A stretch of 64,000 nt of DNA from Chloroflexota bacterium (GCA_009840135.1 VXOH01000020.1:30202-94201), one strand, 5' to 3'; shown: positions 32,411 through 42,107, numbered from the stretch's first letter. The notes: generated from the sequence alone by a model not told the origin. Program-made: numbers and translations.

Positions 32411-33907
32411 ATGGCAACTGCACCGGCGGCGCCCCATCGCAACTTTATTGGCGGACAGTGGGTTGAGTCCGCGTCCGGCCGCACCTATCCCATCTACAAC
32501 CCGGCCCACAAGGGTACGGCGCTGGGCGAGTTCCAGACCTCGACCCCCGATGATGCCCTGCAGGCGGTGGCCGCGGCCAAGGAGGCCCTGGAAGGCTGGG
32601 CCAATACCCCCGCCCCGGCCCGGGCCCAGGTGCTGTTCCGCGCCCTGGAAATTATGGGCCGCCGCAGCGACGAACTGGCCCGCACCATAACCGAGGAGGA
32701 GGGCAAGCCCCTGCCCGACGCCATGGGCGAGGTCCGGCGCGCCATGAACATTATCGAATACGCCGCCGGCGAGGGACGCCGAATGTTCGGCTATACCACC
32801 CCATCGGAACTGCCCAGCACCGTGGCCTACACCGTGCGCCGTCCCCTGGGCGTGGTCGCCATAATCACCCCCTGGAACTTTCCCATCGCCATACCGGCCT
32901 GGAAGATGGCTCCGGCCCTGATCTGCGGCAATACCCTGGTCTTCAAGCCGGCTTCCATCACTCCCCTCAGCGCCGTAAAACTCACCGAGGTATTCGAGGA
33001 AGCCGGCCTGCCTCCCGGAGTGCTGAACCTGATCACCGGCCCCGGCGGCTCGGTGGGCAACGCCCTGGTGGAGAGCCCGGATGTTAACGGCATCTCCTTC
33101 ACCGGCTCCACCGACATCGGCACCGGCATCTACGCCCAGGGAGCCCAGCGGCTCAAGAAAGTCCAGTGCGAGATGGGCGGCAAGAACGCCGTCATCCTGC
33201 TGGCCGACGCCGACCTGGACAAGGCCCTGGGCGGTATCGTCCAGGGGGCCTTCGGCTCCACCGGGCAGCGCTGCACCGCCACCAGCCGCGTCATCGTGGA
33301 GGAAGGCGTTTACGACACATTCATGGAACAGTTGATTGACCGGACTTCAAAGCTCAAGGTAGGCGACGGCCTGGCCCCGGACACCGACGTCAGTCCCCTG
33401 TCCAGCCAGTCCCAGCTGGACACCGTGCTGGAGTACATCGGCATCGGCGCCGAGGAGGGCGCCCACCTGGCCTTTGGCGGCCACGCCGTAACCGGCGGCG
33501 AGTTCGACGAAGGCTATTACGTTGAACCAACCATCTTTACCGACTGCACGCCCGATATGCGCATCTCCCAGGAGGAGATATTCGGCCCGGTCCTGACCGT
33601 CTTCAAGGCCCGGGACCTGGAAGAGGCGGTGGAAATCTCCAATAGCGTCAAGTTTGGCTTGTCCTCGTCGGTTTACACCCGCGACCTGCCCCGCGCCTAC
33701 CGGTACATCAACACCGTGGATGCCGGCATGGTCCACGTAAATGCTCCCACCCTGGGCGGCGAGGTACATCTCCCCTTTGGCGGTCTCAAGTCCTCCGGCG
33801 TGGGCCAGCGGGAGCAGGGCGTGGAAGCGGTGGACTTCTTCAGCGAAGTCATCACCGTGTACATTGACTACGCCGACGCCCCCCGAACCCAGGCCAGATT
33901 TATCTAG
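32411..33907 (+). CDS. NAD(P)-dependent aldehyde dehydrogenase
   Basis: 498 residues. ALDH superfamily: [20 protein letters not shown] (cofactor pocket), the Gly-rich FTGSTDIG, catalytic base Glu near 254 in CEMGGKN, nucleophile Cys near 288 in GQRCTATS, and [16 protein letters not shown] near the end. The sequence is closest in style to succinate-semialdehyde or alpha-ketoglutarate-semialdehyde dehydrogenases, but substrate choice is not decidable. The protease gene starts immediately after its stop. Confidence 0.93.
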   Translation: MATAPAAPHRNFIGGQWVESASGRTYPIYNPAHKGTALGEFQTSTPDDALQAVAAAKEALEGWANTPAPARAQVLFRALEIMGRRSDELARTITEEEGKPLPDAMGEVRRAMNIIEYAAGEGRRMFGYTTPSELPSTVAYTVRRPLGVVAIITPWNFPIAIPAWKMAPALICGNTLVFKPASITPLSAVKLTEVFEEAGLPPGVLNLITGPGGSVGNALVESPDVNGISFTGSTDIGTGIYAQGAQRLKKVQCEMGGKNAVILLADADLDKALGGIVQGAFGSTGQRCTATSRVIVEEGVYDTFMEQLIDRTSKLKVGDGLAPDTDVSPLSSQSQLDTVLEYIGIGAEEGAHLAFGGHAVTGGEFDEGYYVEPTIFTDCTPDMRISQEEIFGPVLTVFKARDLEEAVEISNSVKFGLSSSVYTRDLPRAYRYINTVDAGMVHVNAPTLGGEVHLPFGGLKSSGVGQREQGVEAVDFFSEVITVYIDYADAPRTQARFI

Positions 33908-34996
33908 ATGGGGAAGGGAGTTCGCAAATGCCGTTCGGGGGTCTTGGCCGCGCTGGTCTTCTTGGGGCTGGCCCTGGCCCTCCCCGCCTGCGGCCCCTCC
34001 GACGAGGAGCTGGACCGGCTCATTGATCAACGGGCGCAGGCCATCGATGACGCCATGCCCACCGTCACGCCCCAGGTCATTCCCGTTCCTACGCCTCAGC
34101 CTACGGCCACGCGCATACCCGACCCTACTCCCCTGCCAACGCCCACGTTGGTATCCACTGCCACGCCCGCGCCGGCTCCCACACCCGTGCCTACCCCCAC
34201 CAGCCTGCCCACCGCAACCCCGCAACCCACGGCTACACCCGTAGCCTTTCCCGCTACGGCCACGCCGGCTCCCACGCCGACTCCTGTAACTTTCCCCCCT
34301 ACGGCTACTCCCGTCGTCATTCCCAACACCCCCACGCCGCAGCCCACCGCTACGCCCCAGCCCTTTGCCGACTTCAGGGCCATTCATCAGCACGCCTGGA
34401 CCTCGGTTTTTATGATCGAAACCCGGTTAAGCCGCGGCTCCGGCTGGCTGATTGAGCCGGACCTGATTATCACCAACGAACACGTCGTGGGGCATTACCG
34501 GTCGGTGACCGTGCGGCAGGGCGAGGACCCGAAGTTCACCGCCAGTGTCCTGGCCGTTGACCGGGATAGAGACCTGGCCCTGATCGAATTTGACCCGGAC
34601 AAGGTGCCCTTGAGCAGCCGCGCCTCTCCCCTTCCCCTGGGCACCGTCCCCTCCGAGGACATCGCCCAGGAGTTGATGGCCCTCGGCTACTCCACCACTT
34701 CTCCTCGCGATGATGGCTCCGTCGGCGCCGCCTCCGCCAACCGGGGCGTATTGTCCCAGGTGGTTTACGTTGACGACGACCGGCAGGTCACCAACCTGCT
34801 TATGGACGTGCCGGTGGACCCCGGGGACAGTGGCGGGCCCGTCTTTAACGGCAAGGGCGAGGTTATTGGGCTGGTGCGCGCCGCCCAGACCCAGGCGGCC
34901 GGCGGCAAACGGGTGGTGGGTACCTTCTTCGCCGTCCATGTGGATGAAATCAGGGAAGCCCTGCCCGACCTGAAGCAGGGCAAATCCAGCCATTGA
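33908..34996 (+). CDS. Trypsin-like (S1C) serine protease lipoprotein
   Basis: 362 residues. Signal peptide with lipobox LPACG (Cys28), then a Thr/Pro-rich stalk to about residue 150, and a chymotrypsin-fold domain. The triad is visible: His in IITNEHVVGHY, Asp in DRDRDLALIEFD and Ser in VDPGDSGGPVFNG. No PDZ domain follows, unlike DegP. It would be an envelope-anchored protease. ATG 33908 abuts the ALDH stop, implying cotranscription. Confidence 0.88.
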   Translation: MGKGVRKCRSGVLAALVFLGLALALPACGPSDEELDRLIDQRAQAIDDAMPTVTPQVIPVPTPQPTATRIPDPTPLPTPTLVSTATPAPAPTPVPTPTSLPTATPQPTATPVAFPATATPAPTPTPVTFPPTATPVVIPNTPTPQPTATPQPFADFRAIHQHAWTSVFMIETRLSRGSGWLIEPDLIITNEHVVGHYRSVTVRQGEDPKFTASVLAVDRDRDLALIEFDPDKVPLSSRASPLPLGTVPSEDIAQELMALGYSTTSPRDDGSVGAASANRGVLSQVVYVDDDRQVTNLLMDVPVDPGDSGGPVFNGKGEVIGLVRAAQTQAAGGKRVVGTFFAVHVDEIREALPDLKQGKSSH

Positions 34997-35057
34997 GCAA
35001 CGTCCTGGCGGCCTCGATCTGACCGCCCCGACCTGGCAGCGCTTCCCTTGCCTCAAC

Positions 35058-35086
35058 TTGACCCTTGTAGGTACGAATCCTATAAT
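35058..35086 (+). promoter_or_regulatory. Promoter of pheS
   Basis: TTGACC (35058-35063), exactly 17 bases, then TATAAT (35081-35086). This is the best housekeeping promoter in the window, about 57 bases before the pheS start. Confidence 0.8.
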
Positions 35087-35142
35087 GGCGTGGCGGGAAC
35101 AATCCCTTTTCCCGCTTATTCTCCCGGTATAGGTGTAAAGGC

Positions 35143-36201
35143 TTGACGCAAAGCACCGTCCAGTCCATCGAAGCCCTGACCCAGACCGCCCTTGATGAGC
35201 TCGACAGCATAGATGATGCCGATTCGCTGGAACAGTGGCGGGTAAGATTCCTGGGAAGACGAGGCGAACTGACCGGCATTCTGCGGGGTCTCTCCCAGTT
35301 GGATTTGGAAGAGCGGCGCCAGGTTGGCGCCCTGGGCAACCAGGCCAAGTCCGGCCTGGAAGAAGCCTTGGACCGCCGCTCACAGGAAATCAGCCAGGCC
35401 AGGCTGGCCCAGGTGGCCGACCTGGAACGTATTGACGTCACCTTGCCCGGCCGTCCCGTGGCCACCGGTCGGCTTCACCCGACCACCCAGGTGGTCAGGG
35501 AAATTACCGACGCCTTCGTGGCCATGGGTTTCAGCATCGTTGAGGGTCCCGAGGTGGAATGGGACCATTACAACTTTGAAATGCTGAACATTCCCCAGGG
35601 ACATCCCGCCCGCGATATGTGGAATACCCTGTGGGTGGATTACGTCAACGAGGAAGGCCAGCGGCCCATGCTGCTGCGTACCCACACTTCGCCCATGCAG
35701 GCCCGGGTTATGGAGCAGGTGCAGCCTCCGGTGCGCGTGGTTGTGCCGGGCAAGTGCTACCGGTACGAGGCCACCGACGCCACCCACGAATGGCACTTCT
35801 ACCAGGTGGAAGGCCTGGCCGTGGATGAAGGCATTACCTTCGCCGACCTGAAGGGCACGCTTTACGAATTTGCCCGAAGGCTGTTCGGCTCGGAACGCAA
35901 GGTGCGGTTCCGCTGCGACTACTTCCCCTTCGTTGAACCCGGCGTGGACATGTCCATTGACTGCTTTGCCTGCGATGGGTCGGACAACTCCTGCCGTATT
36001 TGCCGGGGCAGCGGTTGGATTGAGATTATGGGTGCGGGCATGGTGCATCCCCAGGTATTGGCCGGCGTGGGTTACGACACGGAAAAATACACGGGATTCG
36101 CCTTCGGCCTGGGACCGGAGCGTATTGCCATGCTGAAGTACGGCATTGACGATATCCGGCACTTCTACTCCAACGACCTGCGCTTCCTGAGGCAGTTTTA
36201 G
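35143..36201 (+). CDS. pheS: Phenylalanyl-tRNA synthetase alpha subunit
   Basis: 352 residues from TTG 35143. N-terminal coiled coil (LDSIDDADSLEQWRVRFLG), then the class II core: HPTTQVVREITDAFVAMGF, EVEWDHYNFEMLNIPQGHPA, motif 2 CYRYEATDATHEWHFYQVEG and motif 3 LGPERIAMLKYG. A CxxC pair segment (DCFACDGSDNSCRICRGSGW) could bind zinc, as in a subset of bacterial PheS. The beta subunit is not directly adjacent, a 140-residue coiled-coil gene intervenes. Confidence 0.97.
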   Translation: MTQSTVQSIEALTQTALDELDSIDDADSLEQWRVRFLGRRGELTGILRGLSQLDLEERRQVGALGNQAKSGLEEALDRRSQEISQARLAQVADLERIDVTLPGRPVATGRLHPTTQVVREITDAFVAMGFSIVEGPEVEWDHYNFEMLNIPQGHPARDMWNTLWVDYVNEEGQRPMLLRTHTSPMQARVMEQVQPPVRVVVPGKCYRYEATDATHEWHFYQVEGLAVDEGITFADLKGTLYEFARRLFGSERKVRFRCDYFPFVEPGVDMSIDCFACDGSDNSCRICRGSGWIEIMGAGMVHPQVLAGVGYDTEKYTGFAFGLGPERIAMLKYGIDDIRHFYSNDLRFLRQF

Positions 36202-36234
36202 CTGCGGAAGCATCCAACTGGCGGAGGGCCAATT

Positions 36235-36657
36235 GTGACCCCGAATAACGGACCAGACCGTTTCGCCGAACTTAGCAACCAGGTAGCAGTGCTTCAAGAG
36301 CACATAAACGCCCTCAGCTCGGGCGTAGCTTCCCTTGAAGCTACTGTAGCCGATCATGGCAGGAAGCTGGAGCACGTTGAGGACCAATTGGAGCGTTTGG
36401 GAGGTAGGGTTGGCAACATTGAGGCCAAGTTGGACCGGGTGGTAAGCGACGTTAGTTCTCTGGAAAGCAGTTTGAATTCCATCCAGGAGAACGTAACCGG
36501 CAATCGTGAGCAGCTCATTCGTGTGAGTACGCAAATTGAAGACCTTGGCAACAGAGTGCAGGGCACGGAACAAAGGGTAACTCTGCTATACATTTCCACG
36601 TTGGGAGCCTTTCTCGCGGCCTTAGCCCTCGTTGTTGTGAACAACATCCTGACCTGA
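36235..36657 (+). CDS. Coiled-coil protein with C-terminal membrane anchor
   Basis: 140 residues from GTG 36235 (GGAGGG upstream). Residues about 10-110 are a long heptad-rich coiled coil (LQEHINALSSGVASLEATV, LEHVEDQLERLGGRVGNIE), and the end has one hydrophobic helix (LLYISTLGAFLAALALVVV). A tail-anchored topology is inferred. It lies between pheS and pheT, which normally adjoin. A shorter protein of the same layout is at 41247-41456. Confidence 0.75.
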   Translation: MTPNNGPDRFAELSNQVAVLQEHINALSSGVASLEATVADHGRKLEHVEDQLERLGGRVGNIEAKLDRVVSDVSSLESSLNSIQENVTGNREQLIRVSTQIEDLGNRVQGTEQRVTLLYISTLGAFLAALALVVVNNILT

Positions 36658-36725
36658 CAACACAATCATTTTGAACCGAATCGCCGAAATGGCGAGTTCG
36701 GAGCCAATTTAGAGATTCAAAACCC

Positions 36726-39143
36726 ATGCAAGTACCTTTAAGCTGGTTGCGGGAATATGTGGACATTGACCTGCCGCCCCACGAGTTGGCCCATCGCCTG
36801 ACCATGGCCGGCGTCGAGGTCGGCGAGGTAACCGAGTTCGGCGGTTGGGAAAACTGTTGCGTTGGCCTGGTTCTGGAGGTCAATCCTCACCCCAATGCAG
36901 ACTCCCTTCAGCTGTGCCGCGTAAGCCCCGGCGACGGTTCCGAAATGGAAGTGGTCTGCGGCGCGCCCAACGTGGCCGCCGGCCAGAAGATATGCTTTGC
37001 CCGGGTCGGAGCCCGCCTCTACAACACCCACAGCGAAAGGCATGAGACCCTCAAGGCCGCCCGAATCCGGGGCGTGGTCTCCGAGGGAATGATCTGCTCC
37101 GAGCTTGAGCTGGGCCTGGGTGAAGCCCATGAGGGCATCGTGGTGCTGCCCGAGGACGCTCCCCTTGGGACTCCGCTGGACGATTATCTCGGCGACACAA
37201 CACTTGACCTGGAAGTCACTCCCAACCGGCTGGACTGCTTCTCCGTACTGGGCGTGGCCCACGAAATCGGGGCTCTGACGGGCAAGCCGGTACGGGTGCC
37301 CGATGTCAGCTACAGTGAAGCGGGCCCTCCCATTGCCGGGGAGGCCAGCGTTTCCGTGGCCGACCCGGACCTGTGCCACCGCTACACCGCCAGCCTCATT
37401 CAAGGAATCAAGATAGGACCGTCGCCCCAGTGGCTGCAGGACCGGTTGACCCGGGCGGGCCTGCGCCCCATCAGCAACGTAGTGGACGTAACCAACTACG
37501 TGATGCTGGAGTTCAACCAACCCCTCCACGCCTTCGACCTGGACAAAGTTCGCGACAAGACCGTTATCGTCCGTCGCGCCGCGCCGGGCGAGACCCTGGA
37601 AACCCTGGACGGAACTCCCCGGGAATTGAATACCGAGGTATTGGTCATCGCCGACTCCCGTGACCCCATTGGTCTGGGCGGGGTCATCGGCGGGGCCAAC
37701 AGCGAAATAGGCCCTGAAACCACCTCCGTGCTCCTGGAGTCCGCCACCTTCAACAGCTTCAATAACCGGCGCACCGCCGATACCTTCCGCCTCCACACCG
37801 ATGCTTCCCAGCGCTTCGAGAAGGGGCTCCGGCCGGAGTTGGCCCCCATTGCCCTGCGCCGGGCCACCCAGCTTATTCAGGAAGTAGCCGGCGGGACCAT
37901 CGCCCAGGGCATTTACGACATATACCCGGACGCCGACAAGCCCAGTCCGGCGGTTCCGCTGACCTTGCGGCGCTTGAAGCAAATCCTGGGCATGGACGTT
38001 ACCCTCGAACAGGTGGAAGAGGTGTTCCGTTCCCTGGAGTTTGCCACTGAACGTACCGGGGAGTCCTCGCTGGAGGTGGCAGTTCCCTACTGGCGCAGCG
38101 ACATCAATATCGAGGAAGACCTGATTGAAGAAGTGGTGCGCATCATCGGGTACGACAACGTGCCCACCACCATGCTGTCCACGCCCATTCCCTACCGGCA
38201 GCCGGCGCCCATGACCGAGCTGCGCGGGCGGGTAAAGGAGGTCCTTGCCTCCGTGGGCTTGCAGGAAACCATCAGCTATCCGCTGATCAGCCTGGAAGAC
38301 CTGGAAAAGGTCAATCACGGCGCCGGGGACCACAGCCCGCTGCGGGTGGCCAATCCCATGAGCTCGGATAGCGACTATCTGCGTCCCACTCTGTTGTCCA
38401 GCCTTTTGAATACCCTTTCGTATAACGAAGGCCACAACGAAGGGCCCTTCCGGTTCTTTGAGCAAGGGCGCGTCTTCCTGCCCCGCTCCAACCAGCTTCC
38501 AAACGAGCGGGAAGTGGCCAGCGGGATTGTTGCGGGCCTCCGTTCCGAACCGTCCTGGCTGGTGGACAATGGGCCGCTGGACTTCTTTGACGTTAAGGGA
38601 ATGTTGACCTCGGCCCTCGTTTTCCTGGGGATTGCCCCCCAATGGGAACCGCTCCCGTCGCCCGAGGCGCCGGCCTTGCATCCGGGGCGTTGCGCCCGCA
38701 TTATGTGTGACGGAAATCAGATTGGAGTCCTTGGGGAAATCCATCCAACCGTTGCGGACAACTTTGACCTGAAACACCGGCCCGCCACGTTGTTCGAGCT
38801 TTACCTGGACGACCTCCTGGCCCTGCCCGAAAAGTCGGGAAGAAACTTCCGCTCATTGACCCGATTCCCGGCGGCGAACCGGGACGTGGCCCTGCTGGTA
38901 GCCGACGACGTGCCCGCGGGACGGGTGCAGGAAATTCTGGCCCGCCACCGGCTGGTGGAAAGAGTGGAGCTATTCGACGTTTACGAGGGCCAGAACCTGG
39001 AAGGGGGGGTCAAGTCCCTGGCCTTTCACGTTTATTTCCAGTCGCCGGACCGCACGCTGACTGCGGAAGAAGTAAACCGTACCCTGGACGGCCTGCTGCG
39101 GACCTTGCAGCGGGATACGGGCGCAACCCTGCGGGACCAGTAA
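36726..39143 (+). CDS. pheT: Phenylalanyl-tRNA synthetase beta subunit
   Basis: 805 residues. Full domain order: N-terminal core, EMAP/tRNA-binding domain (CCVGLVLEVNPHPNADSLQL), B3/B4 editing domain, B5, the inactive class II domain and a C-terminal anticodon-like domain FRSLTRFPAANRDVALLV. Together with PheS it makes the (alpha-beta)2 enzyme that charges tRNA-Phe. It follows the coiled-coil gene by 68 bases. Confidence 0.97.
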   Translation: MQVPLSWLREYVDIDLPPHELAHRLTMAGVEVGEVTEFGGWENCCVGLVLEVNPHPNADSLQLCRVSPGDGSEMEVVCGAPNVAAGQKICFARVGARLYNTHSERHETLKAARIRGVVSEGMICSELELGLGEAHEGIVVLPEDAPLGTPLDDYLGDTTLDLEVTPNRLDCFSVLGVAHEIGALTGKPVRVPDVSYSEAGPPIAGEASVSVADPDLCHRYTASLIQGIKIGPSPQWLQDRLTRAGLRPISNVVDVTNYVMLEFNQPLHAFDLDKVRDKTVIVRRAAPGETLETLDGTPRELNTEVLVIADSRDPIGLGGVIGGANSEIGPETTSVLLESATFNSFNNRRTADTFRLHTDASQRFEKGLRPELAPIALRRATQLIQEVAGGTIAQGIYDIYPDADKPSPAVPLTLRRLKQILGMDVTLEQVEEVFRSLEFATERTGESSLEVAVPYWRSDINIEEDLIEEVVRIIGYDNVPTTMLSTPIPYRQPAPMTELRGRVKEVLASVGLQETISYPLISLEDLEKVNHGAGDHSPLRVANPMSSDSDYLRPTLLSSLLNTLSYNEGHNEGPFRFFEQGRVFLPRSNQLPNEREVASGIVAGLRSEPSWLVDNGPLDFFDVKGMLTSALVFLGIAPQWEPLPSPEAPALHPGRCARIMCDGNQIGVLGEIHPTVADNFDLKHRPATLFELYLDDLLALPEKSGRNFRSLTRFPAANRDVALLVADDVPAGRVQEILARHRLVERVELFDVYEGQNLEGGVKSLAFHVYFQSPDRTLTAEEVNRTLDGLLRTLQRDTGATLRDQ

Positions 39144-39160
39144 TCGCCAGGCTTGTCAGT

Positions 39161-39187
39161 GACGGATGGGCAATCCGCCCATCCGTC
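39161..39187. other. Perfect 11-bp hairpin between pheT and moeA
   Basis: GACGGATGGGC-AATCC-GCCCATCCGTC, a perfect stem with a 5-base loop, 17 bases after the pheT stop. There is no T-run, so it may be an RNA-stabilising or rho-dependent end structure. Confidence 0.6.
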
Positions 39188-39238
39188 CACCGGGCCAGGT
39201 TGCCGTCGGAAAGCGGCAAAGGAAGGATCATAAGGATC

Positions 39239-40645
39239 ATGCAGAATCCGCAGCAAGGACATCACGAACGCAATGAACGACACGAGCACAATGACCGGCA
39301 CGGCCACGGCAGCCATGGCCGCCACCACGAGCCGCCCCACGACCACGGTCACCGTCACGTGGATGAGGATATGCTCTCGGTGGAAGAAGCTTACCGGCAG
39401 ATAATGGCGTGTTTCTCTCCCCTGGAAGTGGAGGAGAAACCCATTCTGGATTGCCTCGGCCAGACCCTGGCGGTTGACGTGCATTCCCCCCTGGCGCTGC
39501 CTCCCCTGGCCAATTCGGGTATGGACGGCTACGCGGTCAGGCGGGAAGACATAGCCGGGGCCTCGGAGGCCTCGCCCCGCAACCTGACCGTTATCGGACT
39601 GGTCGCCGCGGGCCAGGTGTCCGACCAGACCGTCACCTCCGGCACGGCCATCCGAATCATGACCGGCGCCCCCGTACCTTCCGGCGCCGATACCGTCGTC
39701 CCCTTTGAGGAGACCGATGAAATCAGCCGCCGCTCGTCCGGGCGGCCCCTGACCGATATTGACATCCAGGCCGACCTGCCCTTTGGCTGCAACGTCCGCC
39801 CTGCCGGCGAGGACGTGCAGACCGGCCAGTTGGTTCTCGACGCGGGCACGCTTATCCGTCCGGCGGAAATGGGTGTCCTGGCTTCTCTGGGGCTGCAGCG
39901 GGTGCGGGTCATCCGGCGCCCACTGGTCTCCGTCCTATCTACGGGCGACGAACTGGCCACGCTGGGAGAAGAACTGGCCGGAGGAAAGATTTACGACAGC
40001 AACAGCTTCGGCGTGGCCGCCTCGGTGGCGGCGGCCGGTGGAGTGCCCCGGGTCCTGGGCATAGCCCGGGACAACCTGGAGGACATGCACCGCAAGCTGG
40101 AAGAGGTCGCCGGCTCCGACCTGCTGGTTACATCGGCCGGCGTATCCAAGGGCGATTACGACGTGGTCAAGGACGTATTGACCGAGCGGGGCGACATCAA
40201 CTTCTGGTCGGTCCGCATGCGGCCCGCCAAGCCCCTGGCCTTTGGAATGTTGCGCGGCGACCCGGTCAACGGCTCCGGCAAGCCGGTCCCCCTGATGGGG
40301 CTGCCCGGCAACCCGGTCAGCGCCATGGTGGCCTTTGAAATGTTCGCCCGCCCGGCCATCCGAACCATGCTGGGACGCAGGCAGCTGGCCCGGCCCACCG
40401 TGGAAGGCGTACTCACCGCGCCCATCTACAACAGCGACGGACGGCGGGTTTACGCCCGCGTTGAAGTGGAGAAGCGCGACGGAACCTACTACGCCAATCC
40501 CACCGGTCCCCAGGGTTCCAACATCCTGACCTCCATGTCCCGGGCCAATGCCCTGGCCATCTGCCCGGAGGACTTGCCCGCCAAACAGGCCGGCGAAACA
40601 GTGCAAATTATCATGCTTGATTGGAACGAAGAGGTAAACATATGA
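39239..40645 (+). CDS. moeA: Molybdopterin molybdenumtransferase MoeA with His-rich N-terminal extension
   Basis: 468 residues from ATG 39239. Domains of MoeA: LPPLANSGMDGYAVR, TSGTAIRIMTGAPVPSGADT, the MoCF domain with VLSTGDEL, SNSFGVAAS, TSAGVSKGDYD and GLPGNPVSAMV, and a C-terminal beta domain. It inserts molybdate into molybdopterin-AMP. Residues about 6-55 add an unusual stretch with more than ten His in HHERNERHEHNDRHGHGSHG and following residues, suggesting metal (Ni, Zn or Co) binding. ATG 39371 would give a protein without this head. It overlaps the next gene by 4 bases. Confidence 0.9.
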   Translation: MQNPQQGHHERNERHEHNDRHGHGSHGRHHEPPHDHGHRHVDEDMLSVEEAYRQIMACFSPLEVEEKPILDCLGQTLAVDVHSPLALPPLANSGMDGYAVRREDIAGASEASPRNLTVIGLVAAGQVSDQTVTSGTAIRIMTGAPVPSGADTVVPFEETDEISRRSSGRPLTDIDIQADLPFGCNVRPAGEDVQTGQLVLDAGTLIRPAEMGVLASLGLQRVRVIRRPLVSVLSTGDELATLGEELAGGKIYDSNSFGVAASVAAAGGVPRVLGIARDNLEDMHRKLEEVAGSDLLVTSAGVSKGDYDVVKDVLTERGDINFWSVRMRPAKPLAFGMLRGDPVNGSGKPVPLMGLPGNPVSAMVAFEMFARPAIRTMLGRRQLARPTVEGVLTAPIYNSDGRRVYARVEVEKRDGTYYANPTGPQGSNILTSMSRANALAICPEDLPAKQAGETVQIIMLDWNEEVNI

Positions 40646-41073
40646 CGGTCCCGAACCCGGAGGCGCAAACCCAGGAAGAGGAGGACATTCTCCGTTACTA
40701 CCAGGTCAGCTTCGAGCGGCTGGAGGAGCTTAACCGGTCGGCTATTACCCTGCTGGCCGCCCGGCGGGGCGCCATGTCACCCTCCATGGTGCAGGAAGAC
40801 CACGAGCTGAACAACCCGCAGGAATTGCTGGAGGAGATCTCGGACTACTCGGCCGGCGAGGCCGATTTCATCAGCTCGGACATGCCTATCCAGGAGATCG
40901 TGTTCCGGATGCTGCTGGTGCGCCGCAACGAGCCGACGGCGCTGACCGAGCTGCACCACGAACTGACCGAGCGGTGGGCGACCCCGGTGCGACCCATCAA
41001 CGTATCCCTGAAAAGCCTGCAGCGCATCCTGGACAGCGACAACTACTACGGATTTGCGAGCTCGGGAAGCTAG
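40642..41073 (+). CDS. Hypothetical helical protein coupled to moeA
   Basis: 143 residues starting at an ATGA overlap with the moeA stop. Predominantly helical, with LRYYQVSFERLEELNRSAIT, QELLEEISDYS, IVFRMLLVRRNEPTALTELH and a C-terminal SLKSLQRILDSDNYYGF. The last third resembles small winged-helix-like domains in having an HHELTERW turn; I recognise no family. Translational coupling suggests a role with MoeA. Confidence 0.65.
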   Translation: MTVPNPEAQTQEEEDILRYYQVSFERLEELNRSAITLLAARRGAMSPSMVQEDHELNNPQELLEEISDYSAGEADFISSDMPIQEIVFRMLLVRRNEPTALTELHHELTERWATPVRPINVSLKSLQRILDSDNYYGFASSGS

Positions 41074-41175
41074 ACCCGGGTCCGGAGCCGGCGGGGGCAA
41101 CCGGCGAGACAACTTTCATGAGCAACGACCCAAAGCAACAACAAAGAGCAACGATCAGAAGCACCAGACGTAAGC

Positions 41176-41216
41176 GACCGGGATGGGCGAATTGCCTTCA
41201 TCCCGGTCTTGCTTTC
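41176..41216 (+). terminator. Rho-independent-like terminator of the moeA operon
   Basis: GACCGGGATG (41176-41185) pairs with CATCCCGGTC (41199-41208), 10 bp, followed by TTGCTTTC. A moderate T tract is present, 100 bases past the last stop. Confidence 0.65.
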
Positions 41217-41246
41217 GGGAACGGTCAGGGCGGCGGGAAGTATTGG

Positions 41247-41456
41247 CTAACCAAGAAGCCGGTCAATCACCAGGGTCAAAGTGCATGCCACCGCCACCGA
41301 TGAAATCATCGTACCTACAATCCACTTGATGATCGTAGTTTCGACCCTGGCAATGTCCGCCTTCAGTTCTGCCCTCAACTCGGCAACGTCCGCTTTGGTC
41401 GCCAGTGATGTATGCGCCCCTTCAAGATAGCTTACTCTTTCTTCCAACGAAGCCAA
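41247..41456 (-). CDS. Small coiled-coil protein with C-terminal membrane anchor
   Basis: 69 residues from TTG 41456 with GGAGCGG upstream. A short coiled coil (LEERVSYLEGAHTSL, ADVAELRAELKADIARVE) followed by a membrane helix (WIVGTMISSVAVACTLTLVI). Resembles DUF1640-type proteins and the larger protein at 36235-36657. Lies after rplT on the minus strand, 177 bases on. Confidence 0.6.
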   Translation of the reverse strand: MASLEERVSYLEGAHTSLATKADVAELRAELKADIARVETTIIKWIVGTMISSVAVACTLTLVIDRLLG

Positions 41457-41633
41457 TGTTGCCGCTCCAGTTTATGTTCCAACCGGATGATGTCGCCTGT
41501 TTGTCATCTGATTGTGTTATTGAATTTAATTATATGACTTTGGCAATGGAAAGTCACCCTGTTCATCAGATGCAAAAAGGGCGTTTTCAGATCGTGCCAG
41601 CGGCAGCCTGGAGACGGGGCAGGCCGGGCAGAC

Positions 41634-41993
41634 CTAGGCGGCCCGGGCTTCGGCGGATATGCCCAAAAGCTTCTCGAAACCGGCGGGGTCGTTGACGGCC
41701 AGGTCGGCCAGCATCTTGCGGTCCACCTCAACACCGGCCACCTTGAGGCCGTGCATGAACTGGCTGTAGGTGGTGCCGGACTGGCGGCAGGCGGCGCCGA
41801 TGCGGACAATCCACAGTCGACGGAAATCGCCCTTGCGCTCCCGGCGGTGGCGGTAGGAGTAGCTCCAGGCGTGGAGCAGGGCCTCCTTGGCCCACTTGTA
41901 GTTACGGCTGGAGGAGCCCTGGAAGCCCCTGGCCTGGGACAATATTTTCTTATGGCGGTGGCGCTTGGTGACGCCGCGTTTCACTCTGGACAA
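41634..41993 (-). CDS. rplT: 50S ribosomal protein L20
   Basis: 119 residues. MSRVKRGVTKRHRHKKIL and SSRNYKWAKEALLHAWSYSY, RLWIVRIGAACR are diagnostic. It binds 23S rRNA early in assembly, and in other bacteria represses the infC-rpmI-rplT operon. The gap to rpmI contains a palindromic repeat. Confidence 0.97.
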   Translation of the reverse strand: MSRVKRGVTKRHRHKKILSQARGFQGSSSRNYKWAKEALLHAWSYSYRHRRERKGDFRRLWIVRIGAACRQSGTTYSQFMHGLKVAGVEVDRKMLADLAVNDPAGFEKLLGISAEARAA

Positions 41994-42078
41994 CGTAAAA
42001 ACTCCGGGGAAATGTCGAAGATGGCTACCTTTCCGGCAGGGCTAAGGGTTATGCGATGCAATTCCCCTGGCGCAAAAG

Positions 42079-42107
42079 CGAGGTTCCCGCCTTCGCGGGA
42101 ACGACGG
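42079..42107. repeat. Palindromic repeat type T inside the ribosomal operon
   Basis: GAGGTTCCCGCCTTCGCGGG with complement parts; relation to 28661 and 32144. It sits between rpmI and rplT in the transcribed region. Confidence 0.5.

Noticed and set aside
36738-38777. 679-codon minus-strand frame opposite pheT
   Set aside because: It is the complement shadow of a conserved gene; Gly/Val/His composition and no motifs.
41118-41303. Small basic open frame starting at ATG 41118
   Set aside because: It runs through the moeA operon terminator hairpin and has no clear ribosome site or domain.
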